A stretch of DNA of 64,000 nt from Bradyrhizobium stylosanthis (GTDB lineage Bacteria > Pseudomonadota > Alphaproteobacteria > Rhizobiales > Xanthobacteraceae): positions 1,622,124-1,686,123 of the forward strand of contig NZ_LVEM01000002.1 in the NCBI RefSeq assembly GCF_001641335.1, in the 5' to 3' direction. Shown piece by piece: positions 38,817-46,427 of this stretch (within the stretch, counting starts at the first letter, position 1; every line of letters starts with the position of its first letter). The notes beneath the pieces are model-generated. The model had not been told where the DNA came from and did no database searches. It saw nothing but the letters and a program-made list of their open reading frames with translations. Both the position numbers and the translations under genes were made by a program.

Positions 38817-39474
38817 CATTCAGCCAAGCATCCTTGCACTTGTTGCACTGACGATCGGCCTCGGTCTGCTGGCGTTCGCAGTCGTCACAACGACGGCGTT
38901 CCTAAAGGTTTCTGTCGTTCTCTTCCTCGTGCGTAACGCACTCGGGACCCAGTCCATACCGCCGAACATCGTTCTGTACGGTGCTGCGTTGATCCTTACC
39001 GTCTTCATTAGCGCTCCAGTGTTGGAGCAGATTTGCAACCGCGTTACGGACCCGCAACTTCACTATCAAACCCTCGAGGACTGGGCGACAGCCGCAAAGG
39101 AAGGGAGTGAGCCGCTGCGCGCTCACCTGAAAAAGTTCACCTCTGAGGAGCAGCGCACGTTTTTCCTTTCTTCTACAGAACAGGTTTGGTCTGAGGAGAT
39201 GCGCAGTAAGGCAACAACGGATGACTTTGCGATCCTTGTACCGTCGTTTCTAATCTCAGAACTTAAACGTGCGTTTGAAATCGGTTTCCTTCTCTATCTT
39301 CCATTCATAACGATTGATCTAATTGTAACGACGATCTTGATGGCCATGGGCATGTCAATGGTGTCGCCCACAATGATATCTGTTCCCTTTAAGCTCTTTC
39401 TGTTCGTCACGATCGACGGATGGTCGCGGCTCATGCATGGATTGGTCTTAAGCTACGCCACGCCCGGAGGTTAA
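38809..39474 (+). CDS. rhcR: T3SS export apparatus RhcR (SctR)
   Basis: A 221-residue FliP/SctR membrane protein. It has helices near residues 8-50, a long soluble loop (about 70-150) and two C-terminal helices. The conserved FAILVPSFLISELKRAFEIG, FLPFITIDLIV-like LYLPFITIDLIVTTILMAMG and MVSPTMISVPFKLFLFVTID are all present. Started at ATG 38809, which overlaps rhcQ by eight bases. Five copies form the core of the export pore with RhcS and RhcT. Confidence 0.97.
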   Translation: MTDIQPSILALVALTIGLGLLAFAVVTTTAFLKVSVVLFLVRNALGTQSIPPNIVLYGAALILTVFISAPVLEQICNRVTDPQLHYQTLEDWATAAKEGSEPLRAHLKKFTSEEQRTFFLSSTEQVWSEEMRSKATTDDFAILVPSFLISELKRAFEIGFLLYLPFITIDLIVTTILMAMGMSMVSPTMISVPFKLFLFVTIDGWSRLMHGLVLSYATPGG

Positions 39475-39475
39475 T

Positions 39476-39751
39476 ATGGACGAAGCCAGCATTCTTACTT
39501 ATTTGAGCCGATCTCTCGTCCTCTTTATGATTTGGGTTCTGCCACCGCTCTTGGCGGCTCTCGTGGCCGGATTGGGTGTTGGCATCCTCCAAGCGGCAAC
39601 ACAGCTCCAGGATCAAACCTTGCCTCTTACCGTGAAGCTCCTCGTCGTTGTCGCCGTGCTCATTCTGTTTTCTCCGGTGCTAAGCGCCCCCCTTATCGAA
39701 CAAGCCCAACATATCTTCGCTGAATTTCCCTCCCTCACATCGAGATATTAG
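39476..39751 (+). CDS. rhcS: T3SS export apparatus RhcS (SctS)
   Basis: A 91-residue FliQ/SctS protein with two membrane helices (LVLFMIWVLPPLLAALVAGL and VKLLVVVAVLILFSPVLSAP) joined by the conserved loop GVGILQAATQLQDQTLP. It follows rhcR by a single base. Complete and normal in length. Confidence 0.97.
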   Translation: MDEASILTYLSRSLVLFMIWVLPPLLAALVAGLGVGILQAATQLQDQTLPLTVKLLVVVAVLILFSPVLSAPLIEQAQHIFAEFPSLTSRY

Positions 39752-39941
39752 GAGAGAATCCAAGGCGAAGTTTGTGGTGAAGCCTCACTGGTGGACTGTA
39801 GGGACTGCGTAGGCTTATCGAGCGTTAGCCGCAAGCATGAACTATGGAAACGTGAGCGCACCGCGCAGGACCCGGTTCGGCCGTACTCACGTAAGGGGCC
39901 ACCCGGCCGTCGATCTCTGAGGCTTTGTCACGTCAAACATC
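39752..39941. other. 190-base spacer inside the rhc operon
   Basis: All other genes in this operon overlap or are at most ten bases apart, but rhcS and rhcT are separated by about 190 bases with no coding frame. The spacer contains several self-complementary words: AAGCCTCA near 39781 with AGGCTT near 39809, and GTGAGCGC near 39852 with ACTCAC near 39885. It has the GAAA/GTTCGG-rich look of a structured RNA or intron remnant, but I cannot identify it. Confidence 0.4.
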
Positions 39942-40811
39942 ATGGCGCAGCGAGCGGAGCTGCCTTGGATTGGCTCAGGCGTACCAGCACATCAAATGAA
40001 TGGCTTGCCACCCACCGAGACGCTAAGTCTAATCCAGACCGCGCTTGAATTCGTCGTTGCAGCCGGCCTTAGTGCGGCCCGGGCCCTCGGCATTATGTTG
40101 GTGCTTCCCGTATTTACCCGCCCCCACATTAGCGGGATGATCCGCACAAGCTTGACGATCGTGATGGGTCTGCCATGCCTTGCGCATATAGAAGCCGGAT
40201 TGCAAACGCTGGATCCGGCCACCCGTATGATCGCCGTCGCTTTCCTTGGTCTCAAGGAGATATTTATCGGCCTGGTTTTCGGGATGTTACTAAGCGTACC
40301 GCTATGGAGCATACAGGCAGTTGGCGAAATCATCGACACCCAGCGAGGTGTTTCGAACCAGCTGGACGATCCTGCGACGCGCAGCCAAGCCTCGGCCACG
40401 GGTCTTTTTCTTGGTACTGCTGCGGTTACGATTTTCGTTCTGTCTGGAGGTCTGCAGACGATAGTCAAATGCCTTTATGGCAGCTATCTGATCTGGCCCG
40501 TGTATCGGTTACTACCGTCCCTGACCCTGCAAGGCGCAATGGAGTTTATAACGCTTCTCGACCATATCATGTACACGACCCTGCTGGTCTCGGGACCCGT
40601 GCTGGCTCCGCTGCTCTTAATTGAGGTATCTCTCATGTTGCTTGGGCGCTTTGCGCCGCAGATTAAGCTGAACGATCTCTCCGCCATCATCAAGAATGTC
40701 GCCTTTGGGGTCATCATGCTCAGCTACACCGTCTTCCTCATTGAATATATGGGAGCGGAGATTATCCAGTTCTACGGCGTGCTGGAGTGGCTCGAGAAGT
40801 TCTTCAAATGA
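39942..40811 (+). CDS. rhcT: T3SS export apparatus RhcT (SctT)
   Basis: A 289-residue FliR/SctT membrane protein with about seven hydrophobic segments. Conserved parts include AARALGIMLVLPVFTRPHIS, GLVFGMLLSVPLWSIQAVGE and IDTQRGVSNQLDDPATRSQA. The longest reading starts at ATG 39942; an ATG at 39996 (MNGLPPTETLSLIQTALEFV) would give a more usual N-terminus. Neither has a strong ribosome binding site, which fits disturbance of the rhcS-rhcT junction. The stop overlaps the rhcU start (ATGA). Confidence 0.94.
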   Translation: MAQRAELPWIGSGVPAHQMNGLPPTETLSLIQTALEFVVAAGLSAARALGIMLVLPVFTRPHISGMIRTSLTIVMGLPCLAHIEAGLQTLDPATRMIAVAFLGLKEIFIGLVFGMLLSVPLWSIQAVGEIIDTQRGVSNQLDDPATRSQASATGLFLGTAAVTIFVLSGGLQTIVKCLYGSYLIWPVYRLLPSLTLQGAMEFITLLDHIMYTTLLVSGPVLAPLLLIEVSLMLLGRFAPQIKLNDLSAIIKNVAFGVIMLSYTVFLIEYMGAEIIQFYGVLEWLEKFFK

Positions 40812-41845
40812 ACGATTCGGGCGAAGAAAAAAAGCTTCCGCCAACTCCTAAGAAGTTACGGCAGGCGCGCAAGAAAGGACAGATCCCTCGCAGCAATGAC
40901 TTTGTGAGCGCGCTCAGCATCTGCGCCGGGTTCGGCTGCTTATGCCTCAGAGCGGGCTCGATCGAAGACGTATGGCGTGAAGGGGTGCAGCTCGTCGACA
41001 AGTTGCAGGGGCAGCCATTCAATAGTGCGGTCCAGCAGGCATTGGTCGGATTGATCGAACTTTCGATGATCAGCGTTGGCCCAATCATCGGTGCGGCCGT
41101 GGCTGCGGGCATCCTCGCCAGTGTCTTGGCTAATGGTGGGCTGACGCTCTCCGTGGAGCCACTAAAACCAAGTCTTGAGAAATTAGATCCTATCAAAGGA
41201 CTGAAACGACTTTTTTCTCAGAGATCGCTTGTCGAGCTTTGTAAGTCGCTGATCAAAGTGTTCGTTCTCGGCGCAATCCTGCTTTTCACCGTAATCGCGA
41301 CTTGGAAGGCGCTGGTATACTTGCCTATCTGCGGTTTGGGTTGTTTTGGCTTTGTCTTCAAAGAGTTCAAGTTTGTGATTGAGATCGCTGCTGGGGCATT
41401 TCTGATCGGCGGCTTGACCGATCTGCTAATTCAGCGGTGGTTGTTCTTGCGTGACATGCGCATGACACAGAGCGAAGCAAAACGCGAAACTAAGGAACAG
41501 GAAGGCAATCCTCAGATAAAGGGTGAACACCGTCGCCTCCGTCGCGAATCGGCGAACGAGGCGCCACTCGGCATCCATCGCGCTACATTAATACTGACGG
41601 GACCGGCGATATTGATTGGGCTGCGCTATGTTCGCGGGGAGACTGGAGTCCCTGTATTGGTTTGCCGCGCCGAGGGCGAACCTGCTTCGCGGTTGGTTGA
41701 CCAGGCGCGGACCCTGCATCTGAGTATTATCCGGGACCCCGCGCTGGCGCGGCAGCTGATTCGAAAGGCTACGATGGGCAAGGCCGTTCCGATGGAGTGT
41801 TTTGAGAGGGTCGCTCAGGCAGTTTTTGCAGCCGGCCTGGCCTAG
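40808..41845 (+). CDS. rhcU: T3SS export switch protein RhcU (SctU), NPTH motif absent
   Basis: A 345-residue FlhB/SctU protein. The N-terminus KKLPPTPKKLRQARKKGQIP is typical, four hydrophobic segments follow (about 35-215), and the cytoplasmic linker has MRMTQSEAKRETKEQEGNPQ. In most family members the cytoplasmic domain cleaves itself within NPTH. Here the aligned site reads LTGPAILIGLRY (GPAI at residues 265-268), so Asn, Thr and His are all missing, while flanking family features (GVPVLVCRAEGEPASRLVDQ, DPALARQLIRKA) are kept. The frame is clean, so this is a substitution, not a frameshift. Self-cleavage is not expected by the known mechanism. Start overlaps the rhcT stop. Confidence 0.95.
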   Translation: MNDSGEEKKLPPTPKKLRQARKKGQIPRSNDFVSALSICAGFGCLCLRAGSIEDVWREGVQLVDKLQGQPFNSAVQQALVGLIELSMISVGPIIGAAVAAGILASVLANGGLTLSVEPLKPSLEKLDPIKGLKRLFSQRSLVELCKSLIKVFVLGAILLFTVIATWKALVYLPICGLGCFGFVFKEFKFVIEIAAGAFLIGGLTDLLIQRWLFLRDMRMTQSEAKRETKEQEGNPQIKGEHRRLRRESANEAPLGIHRATLILTGPAILIGLRYVRGETGVPVLVCRAEGEPASRLVDQARTLHLSIIRDPALARQLIRKATMGKAVPMECFERVAQAVFAAGLA

Positions 41846-41883
41846 CTTCACGGAAACTCGATGCATTCGGGCGGCGCAGTCAA

Positions 41884-41913
41884 AGACCCCAACTGACGGG
41901 CTTGGCGGGGTCT
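41884..41913. terminator. Hairpin between convergent rhcU and ttsI operons
   Basis: AGACCCC at 41884-41890 pairs with GGGGTCT at 41907-41913 in the 175-base space between the two convergent operons. No T-run follows, so a Rho-independent role is uncertain. Confidence 0.4.
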
Positions 41914-42020
41914 GAAACCGACGCGAGGAAGGGTAGCTGCTGTGGCGGCCCACGCCTTAGAGGACTACCGAAATGGTCGACGGTGGCAACCAATGCTCAT
42001 TCTGCGCAGGTACGAGCCGC

Positions 42021-42665
42021 TCATTGGGCTTCTGCGGGAACCCGGGTGTGACTTTCGTCTTCCGAGTTGCTCTTGTTGCCCGGCGTGACGCTCCCCCGTG
42101 CGGTAAGGGGAGCTACCGCGCGATCACCGCTGGTTGACATGACAGCGTTATTCTCCAACAAGTCGGCCGGATCATTGAGCATGACGCCAAGGTTATTCCG
42201 GATCGAGCAGCCAAGCGTTGGATTGAAAGAATTGTCGTCCACTGAAGGGCCGACGATTGAAAGGCTTGGACAGACCGGAGGATGTGCTTCGTGGGTGATC
42301 GCTTCGACTCGGACGCCGAAATGGGAGGGCAGACCTACCGGGAAAGCGGACAGGCGAATATTATAAGATGGAACGCCCATCGTGCGTGCCTCGTGTGCCA
42401 CCTGCGTAACCAGCCGGGGCGAGCCACTGACCTCCAGATGGAGTGCATCCCGTCGACCGCGACTGGCATTCGCAATGAAATCACGCAGACCGTACCTCTC
42501 GGCACGACCGAGAGCCTGTAGTCGCAAGACCGCTGTCTTCTGCTCCACCTGGATTCCTTGCTCAGGCGTCCCAGAATAGGTCGCATCAGTATGTGTGCAT
42601 CCGCCCACGGTTGCCGCGACAGCGATCAGGTGGCCCAGGTTTCGCAGGCTCATCGCGGTTCTCAT
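42021..42665 (-). CDS. CpaD-like lipoprotein downstream of rhcC2 (y4xK type)
   Basis: A 214-residue lipoprotein: signal peptide with lipobox VGGC at residues 20-23 (alternative start MSLRNLGHLIAVAATVGGC). The mature part (LRDFIANASRGRRDALHLEV, TMGVPSYNIRLSAFPVG and CSIRNNLGVMLNDPADLL) has the layout of CpaD-like pilus biogenesis lipoproteins, in which C-x-N-x-G and M-x-x-x-P-x-D/A-L are conserved. Its start overlaps the rhcC2 stop by four bases. In NGR234 the same position is held by y4xK. It may help insert or assemble the RhcC2 secretin. Confidence 0.82.
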   Translation of the reverse strand: MRTAMSLRNLGHLIAVAATVGGCTHTDATYSGTPEQGIQVEQKTAVLRLQALGRAERYGLRDFIANASRGRRDALHLEVSGSPRLVTQVAHEARTMGVPSYNIRLSAFPVGLPSHFGVRVEAITHEAHPPVCPSLSIVGPSVDDNSFNPTLGCSIRNNLGVMLNDPADLLENNAVMSTSGDRAVAPLTARGSVTPGNKSNSEDESHTRVPAEAQ

Positions 42666-44107
42666 TCAATAGTTAAGCCGGCCGCGCCGGTTGCGCCTGG
42701 TTCGGTGCGGGGAGCATCCCGGCCTCGCGGCGAGCTTGCCAACGTATTCGTCAACGTTCGCCCCGCGTCTGATGGTGGTCGGATGCGGTCAGTCGGCGCG
42801 CTTATCTTGCCGGCAGACGATGCTGGCCGCACGATGTAGGGGGTAACAACGATGACGAGTTCCGTCTCCTGCTTCTGAAATGAGGAGGAGCGAAACAGCG
42901 CACCAAGGATCGGCACATCGCCTAACCCAGGAAACGTGGTGATGTCCGTGTTGAAATTGCGCCTGATCAGCCCCCCGATTGCAAAGCTTTGACCGCTGGC
43001 AAGCTCGACGACAGTACTGGCACGTCGCGTGGAGAGGCCGGGCAGAGACATTCCGTTGATGCTGACCTCACCTTCTTTCGATAACTCGCTGACTTCAGGC
43101 TTCACGCGGATATTGATCTGATTATTGTTGAGAACGGTCGGAACGAACTCTAGGCTGATTCCGAATTGACGGAATTGAACTGAGACTTGCCGATTGTCCT
43201 GCATGACCGGTATTGGGAATTCGCCGCCTGCGAGGAAGCTTGCTGATTCGCCGGACATTGCGGTAAGATTTGGCTCCGCCAACACTGACGCGAGGTGCTC
43301 GTTGGCGAGTGCGTCAAGAACAGCACTGATGTTCGTGCCGCCAGCGCCAAATCCGATACTTGCCGTGCCGCCGCCCTGACTCGCACCGGAACCGCCAGGC
43401 TTGCCACTGCTAAACCCGAAAACGACCGCGCCGTTTTGACCCGATGCAGAAAGGCTGATGCCAAGCTCCTTCATGGCACTGCGTGAGACCTCCGCCACGC
43501 GCACGCTCAGATTAACCTGTAATGAGCCCGCGACCTGGATCTTGTTGACGACCAGCGCGCCCGCCCCCAGAAACTGCTCTGTGATCTTCTTGGCACGCTC
43601 GACGACGTCTGCACTAGGCGCTGTCCCGCTAAGAATGGCGCCACGCGGCGTATAAGTGACTTGGATCGGATAGTCTCCGAGCTCGGCCTTCAGTGCGGCA
43701 CGCAGATCCTCGACAGGTTGGGTGACGACAACGCGAAACTCGGCTAACGCCTCTCCATTGTCGTTCAAAGCGAACAGGCTGGTCCGTCCTGACTTTTTCC
43801 CAAAGACGAAGATGGTCGTATTCGATGGCGCCTGGTAGTCGGCTATCGTCGGGTCGGCAACAAATATGCTGGCAGCTGCCGCCGGAAGATGAACGGTCTT
43901 GCCCTGCGAGGAGGAAAGATTCAAAGTTCCGCTAAGGCTGTCAGCCGTCGCGCGCGGCGCACCCTGATTAGAGTCGCGCTTTATCTGAGCTGCGGAAGTG
44001 GGAGCAAGAACGAGAGGGACCGTGCATACGGCATACAGAAGGCACGCAAGAAACGTGGCTGTAACCGCGACCGGCCGTCGACTGCGAAGATCAAGGGCGA
44101 ACTTCAA
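42662..44107 (-). CDS. rhcC2: T3SS secretin pore half RhcC2
   Basis: A 481-residue secretin resembling CpaC. It has a signal sequence (residues about 14-38), then the BON/N-domains (LRAALKAELGDYPIQVTYTP). The secretin domain contains NISAVLDALANEHLASVLAE, PNLTAMSGESASFLAGGEFP, LVIVVTPYIVRP and the GxxxxxVP-type gate (FPGLGDVPILGALFRS). It provides the outer-membrane channel that RhcC1 complements with the N-terminal domains. The start overlaps the ttsI stop (ATGA), so regulator, secretin and lipoprotein form one operon. Confidence 0.95.
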   Translation of the reverse strand: MKFALDLRSRRPVAVTATFLACLLYAVCTVPLVLAPTSAAQIKRDSNQGAPRATADSLSGTLNLSSSQGKTVHLPAAAASIFVADPTIADYQAPSNTTIFVFGKKSGRTSLFALNDNGEALAEFRVVVTQPVEDLRAALKAELGDYPIQVTYTPRGAILSGTAPSADVVERAKKITEQFLGAGALVVNKIQVAGSLQVNLSVRVAEVSRSAMKELGISLSASGQNGAVVFGFSSGKPGGSGASQGGGTASIGFGAGGTNISAVLDALANEHLASVLAEPNLTAMSGESASFLAGGEFPIPVMQDNRQVSVQFRQFGISLEFVPTVLNNNQINIRVKPEVSELSKEGEVSINGMSLPGLSTRRASTVVELASGQSFAIGGLIRRNFNTDITTFPGLGDVPILGALFRSSSFQKQETELVIVVTPYIVRPASSAGKISAPTDRIRPPSDAGRTLTNTLASSPRGRDAPRTEPGATGAAGLTIE

Positions 44108-44820
44108 GGGAGCGTCGTTTTCAAGTTTGATCGGCGCGGCAGCGGATCGTTCTTCAGTTCAAGCGCGTAGCCGACGCCCCGCGCGGTTTTGATCCGTAGC
44201 GTCGCGCCCGACTTGTTCAAATGTGTCCGCAACCGATAGATCCCCACTTCTAAGGCATTGGTTGAGACTTCGTCGTCGAACGCATAGAGGCCTTCCTCCA
44301 GCGACGCCCGCGGCACGGTGCGGCCTGCTCGGCTCAACAGATGTTCAAGAATGCAGACTTCGCGGCGTGCAATTCTCAATGGCCGATCGCCAATTGAGAC
44401 TTGCCGTCCGATAGGATCGAAATGTAAGTTGCCGAAGGAGACGACGGGGGCCGTCATTTGCGTCGATCGTCGCAAAATGGCGCGCATGCGAGCGATGAGC
44501 TCATCGAAAGACACCGGTTTGGGCAGGAAATCGTCGGCACCACCATTGAATATCGCAATCCGGGTGCCGAGATCGTTGAGGCTGCTCATGATCATGGCGG
44601 GCATTGAACATCCTTCGCGTCTCAATTGTTTCAGCCAGTCCAAGCCATTTCCATCCGGCAGAACCAATTCGAGCAAAAGAATGTGATAGCTGGCGCAACC
44701 TAGCGCCGTCTCCGCTTCGTCAAGCGTGTGGATTACATCAACGGCAAAACCGCGAACCAACATTGTTTCCTTGGCGGCTCGCACAAAGGCGGCATCGCGA
44801 TCTACCAGGAGAATTCGCAT
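44104..44820 (-). CDS. ttsI: T3SS transcriptional activator TtsI
   Basis: A 238-residue OmpR-type response regulator started at ATG 44820 (MRILLVDRDAAFVRAAKETM) with AGGCGA five bases upstream; the frame extends to 44895 without a better site. The receiver has VDRD and the segment HILLLELVLPDGNG, in which position 51, normally the phosphorylated Asp, is Glu, as known for TtsI; this is taken to mimic a permanently active state. FLPKPV carries the conserved Lys. The C-terminal winged helix (about 130-225) has RREVCILEHLLSRAGRTVPR and VGIYRLRTHLNKSGATLRIK. TtsI binds tts boxes. A nod box lies upstream, so expression should depend on NodD and flavonoids. Confidence 0.95.
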   Translation of the reverse strand: MRILLVDRDAAFVRAAKETMLVRGFAVDVIHTLDEAETALGCASYHILLLELVLPDGNGLDWLKQLRREGCSMPAMIMSSLNDLGTRIAIFNGGADDFLPKPVSFDELIARMRAILRRSTQMTAPVVSFGNLHFDPIGRQVSIGDRPLRIARREVCILEHLLSRAGRTVPRASLEEGLYAFDDEVSTNALEVGIYRLRTHLNKSGATLRIKTARGVGYALELKNDPLPRRSNLKTTLP

Positions 44821-45000
44821 ATCATCGCCTATCTTGCGACTGCGCCAGGACCTGGGCGCATTACGATCGACAACGAACGTCGGTGAACCCACCACATGCT
44901 CGAGCAGGTCGAGTTGGAGAGCAACAGACTGAAGAGAGAATTCAATCGCACGAGTTCCTGATTGCTCCTTCTAAAGCGCGGCCATGACTTATGGGGCTTC

Positions 45001-45053
45001 AGGTAAGATCGGCAAAATCGTTTTTTTTTATGGTAGGCATCCAACCGGCGAAT
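45001..45053 (-). promoter_or_regulatory. nod box upstream of ttsI
   Basis: On the minus strand the sequence reads TTGGATGCCTACCATA, an A-run, CGATTTTGCCGATCTTACC. This follows the nod box plan (RTGGATG, ATC-N-AAACAATCGATTTTACCAATCTT) with the central A-rich part drifted. It lies about 180 bases upstream of the ttsI start, in ttsI orientation. NodD should bind here in the presence of flavonoids. Confidence 0.8.
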
Positions 45054-45279
45054 GGGTCGTAGCGAAATGCACGTAGTCAGCGAGCCGCGTCAGGATCACA
45101 GAACGAATCCCGGCTTCAGCGCAAGCCGACGACGTCAAGCAATGGCAATTACAGTCCATCACAAGCAATAGCAATGGAGGGGTAGCAACGATCTGATACT
45201 TGAGCGTGAAGCGCCGGACGACAGAACCTGGAGCATCTCGCATCGCTGCTGAGCTGCAGACGCCGGTTAAGAAGCGCTA

Positions 45280-45785
45280 GCAATTCCGTTCCTCAAGGCG
45301 CTTTGCGGTCTTCAATGCCAGTGCGACGGCTCTGCGAAAATCGCGGCCAGCGCTGCCACAGCGACTCGTCGAACCAGCTGTCGAAGCCCTGATCAAGCCG
45401 ACCGGCTTTGATTCAGCGGCGATCGTATTTCTATGCACCGAAACGTGTAGGGGCCCCGCCGCAAGCCTATCTAGAGCCGATCGATTGGCATCGCACTGCC
45501 CGTCATGAGGTCCGCCATGTGAGCGGTCATTTTCACCGCCGCGATCTTCGACCCTTTTGGTATCAGACAGCACGCCTTGAGAAGCTAGGTCAGCTGTCCG
45601 CCGCGGTTGCTGTGCCTCGCTCGGCATCGTTCCGACGTGCGGCACGCCAATTGCTTCGCCACGTGATTAGAAGGCTGCGCGAGGGGACAAGTCTGCGCGC
45701 CGCAAACCCAGCAAACAGCGGACGACATCCAGGCTATTCGCCCAATGCGATTGTGAGCGCGACAGCGGAGAGTGAGGCAGCGTGA
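45280..45785 (+). pseudogene. Second ArdC-type relic
   Basis: A degraded plus-strand copy of the protein found at 17.5-18.4 kb: FAVFNASATA-like reading around 45300, VEALIKPT, then RIYFYAPKRVGAPPQAYLEP-like IDWHRTARHEVRHVSGHFHR. The last matches INWHRTALHELGHASGHSSR of the first copy, with the zinc-binding HELGH changed to HEVRH. Stops and shifts occur throughout and the C-terminus still reads GYSPNAIVSATAESEAA. Two relics of one gene type suggest repeated arrival or partial duplication of a mobile element. Confidence 0.7.
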
Positions 45786-45938
45786 GCCTTTGGCGGATTT
45801 GAGAAGGAGGGATATCTACGGAGCAACTGCTGTTGTAGGTGCGGTCGATGTAAGCAGAAAATCCAAATGATGAGCAGTGCAAGTTGGACACACAGTGATG
45901 CGATCGCCATAGCTTAATTATGCTGTTTCGCAGGCATC

Positions 45939-46100
45939 TTAGCCAGCCGAACGTGTGAACGTGTTCGTTCTGAAGTACCAGCGTAGCGCTTCGCGTATAA
46001 GCTCGGATCGAGTGCGGCGCTCCACCTTCCGCACTTGCTCGAGCTCTTCCAGCATCTCGGGTGGCAAAGAAACCGAGAATATTGACGTGGTGCGGGACAT
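45939..46100 (-). CDS. Ribbon-helix-helix (CopG-like) DNA-binding protein
   Basis: A 53-residue protein from ATG 46100: TSIFSVSLPPEMLEELEQVR then ERRTRSELIREALRWYF. The beta strand (FSVSLPPEM) and the two helices with S-E-x-I-R-E-A-L are the CopG/Arc fold. Such proteins are antitoxins or small repressors. No toxin frame is evident beside it. It is divergent from the PHP-SMC gene, with 330 bases between them, and might repress itself or that gene. Longer frames reach to 46172. Confidence 0.75.
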   Translation of the reverse strand: MSRTTSIFSVSLPPEMLEELEQVRKVERRTRSELIREALRWYFRTNTFTRSAG

Positions 46101-46172
46101 AAGTCGGAATCTAGCGGTCGCGCCTCTCTGATGCTCGATTGGCGATTTTGCCAAATCGGCAAAACACGACAC

Positions 46173-46427
46173 AGCTGCGAGCTATCTTGCGTGTTGTACT
46201 AAGTACGAACAAGTAACACTCGGCTGGGATTTGTCGACGACGTTCGAAGAGGTTAGTGTCAACCGGAAAGTGATGCCTTGTCAACACTGCTCACAGTAAA
46301 TCTGGAGGCGCCGTCTATCTTGCGACCGGTTCGAAATCCGTGAACCGGTCGTTGACGTAGCAGGCGGGCCCCGGAATTTGGACCACTTCTAATTGAAGAT
46401 TGGTTTAGGCCTGTCGGCGGGAGTAAT
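46173..46427. other. Spacer before the PHP-SMC gene
   Basis: About 250 bases with an inverted repeat ACCGGTTCG-AAATCCGTG-AACCGGT at about 46324-46349, a possible operator. No coding frame is supported. Confidence 0.4.
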
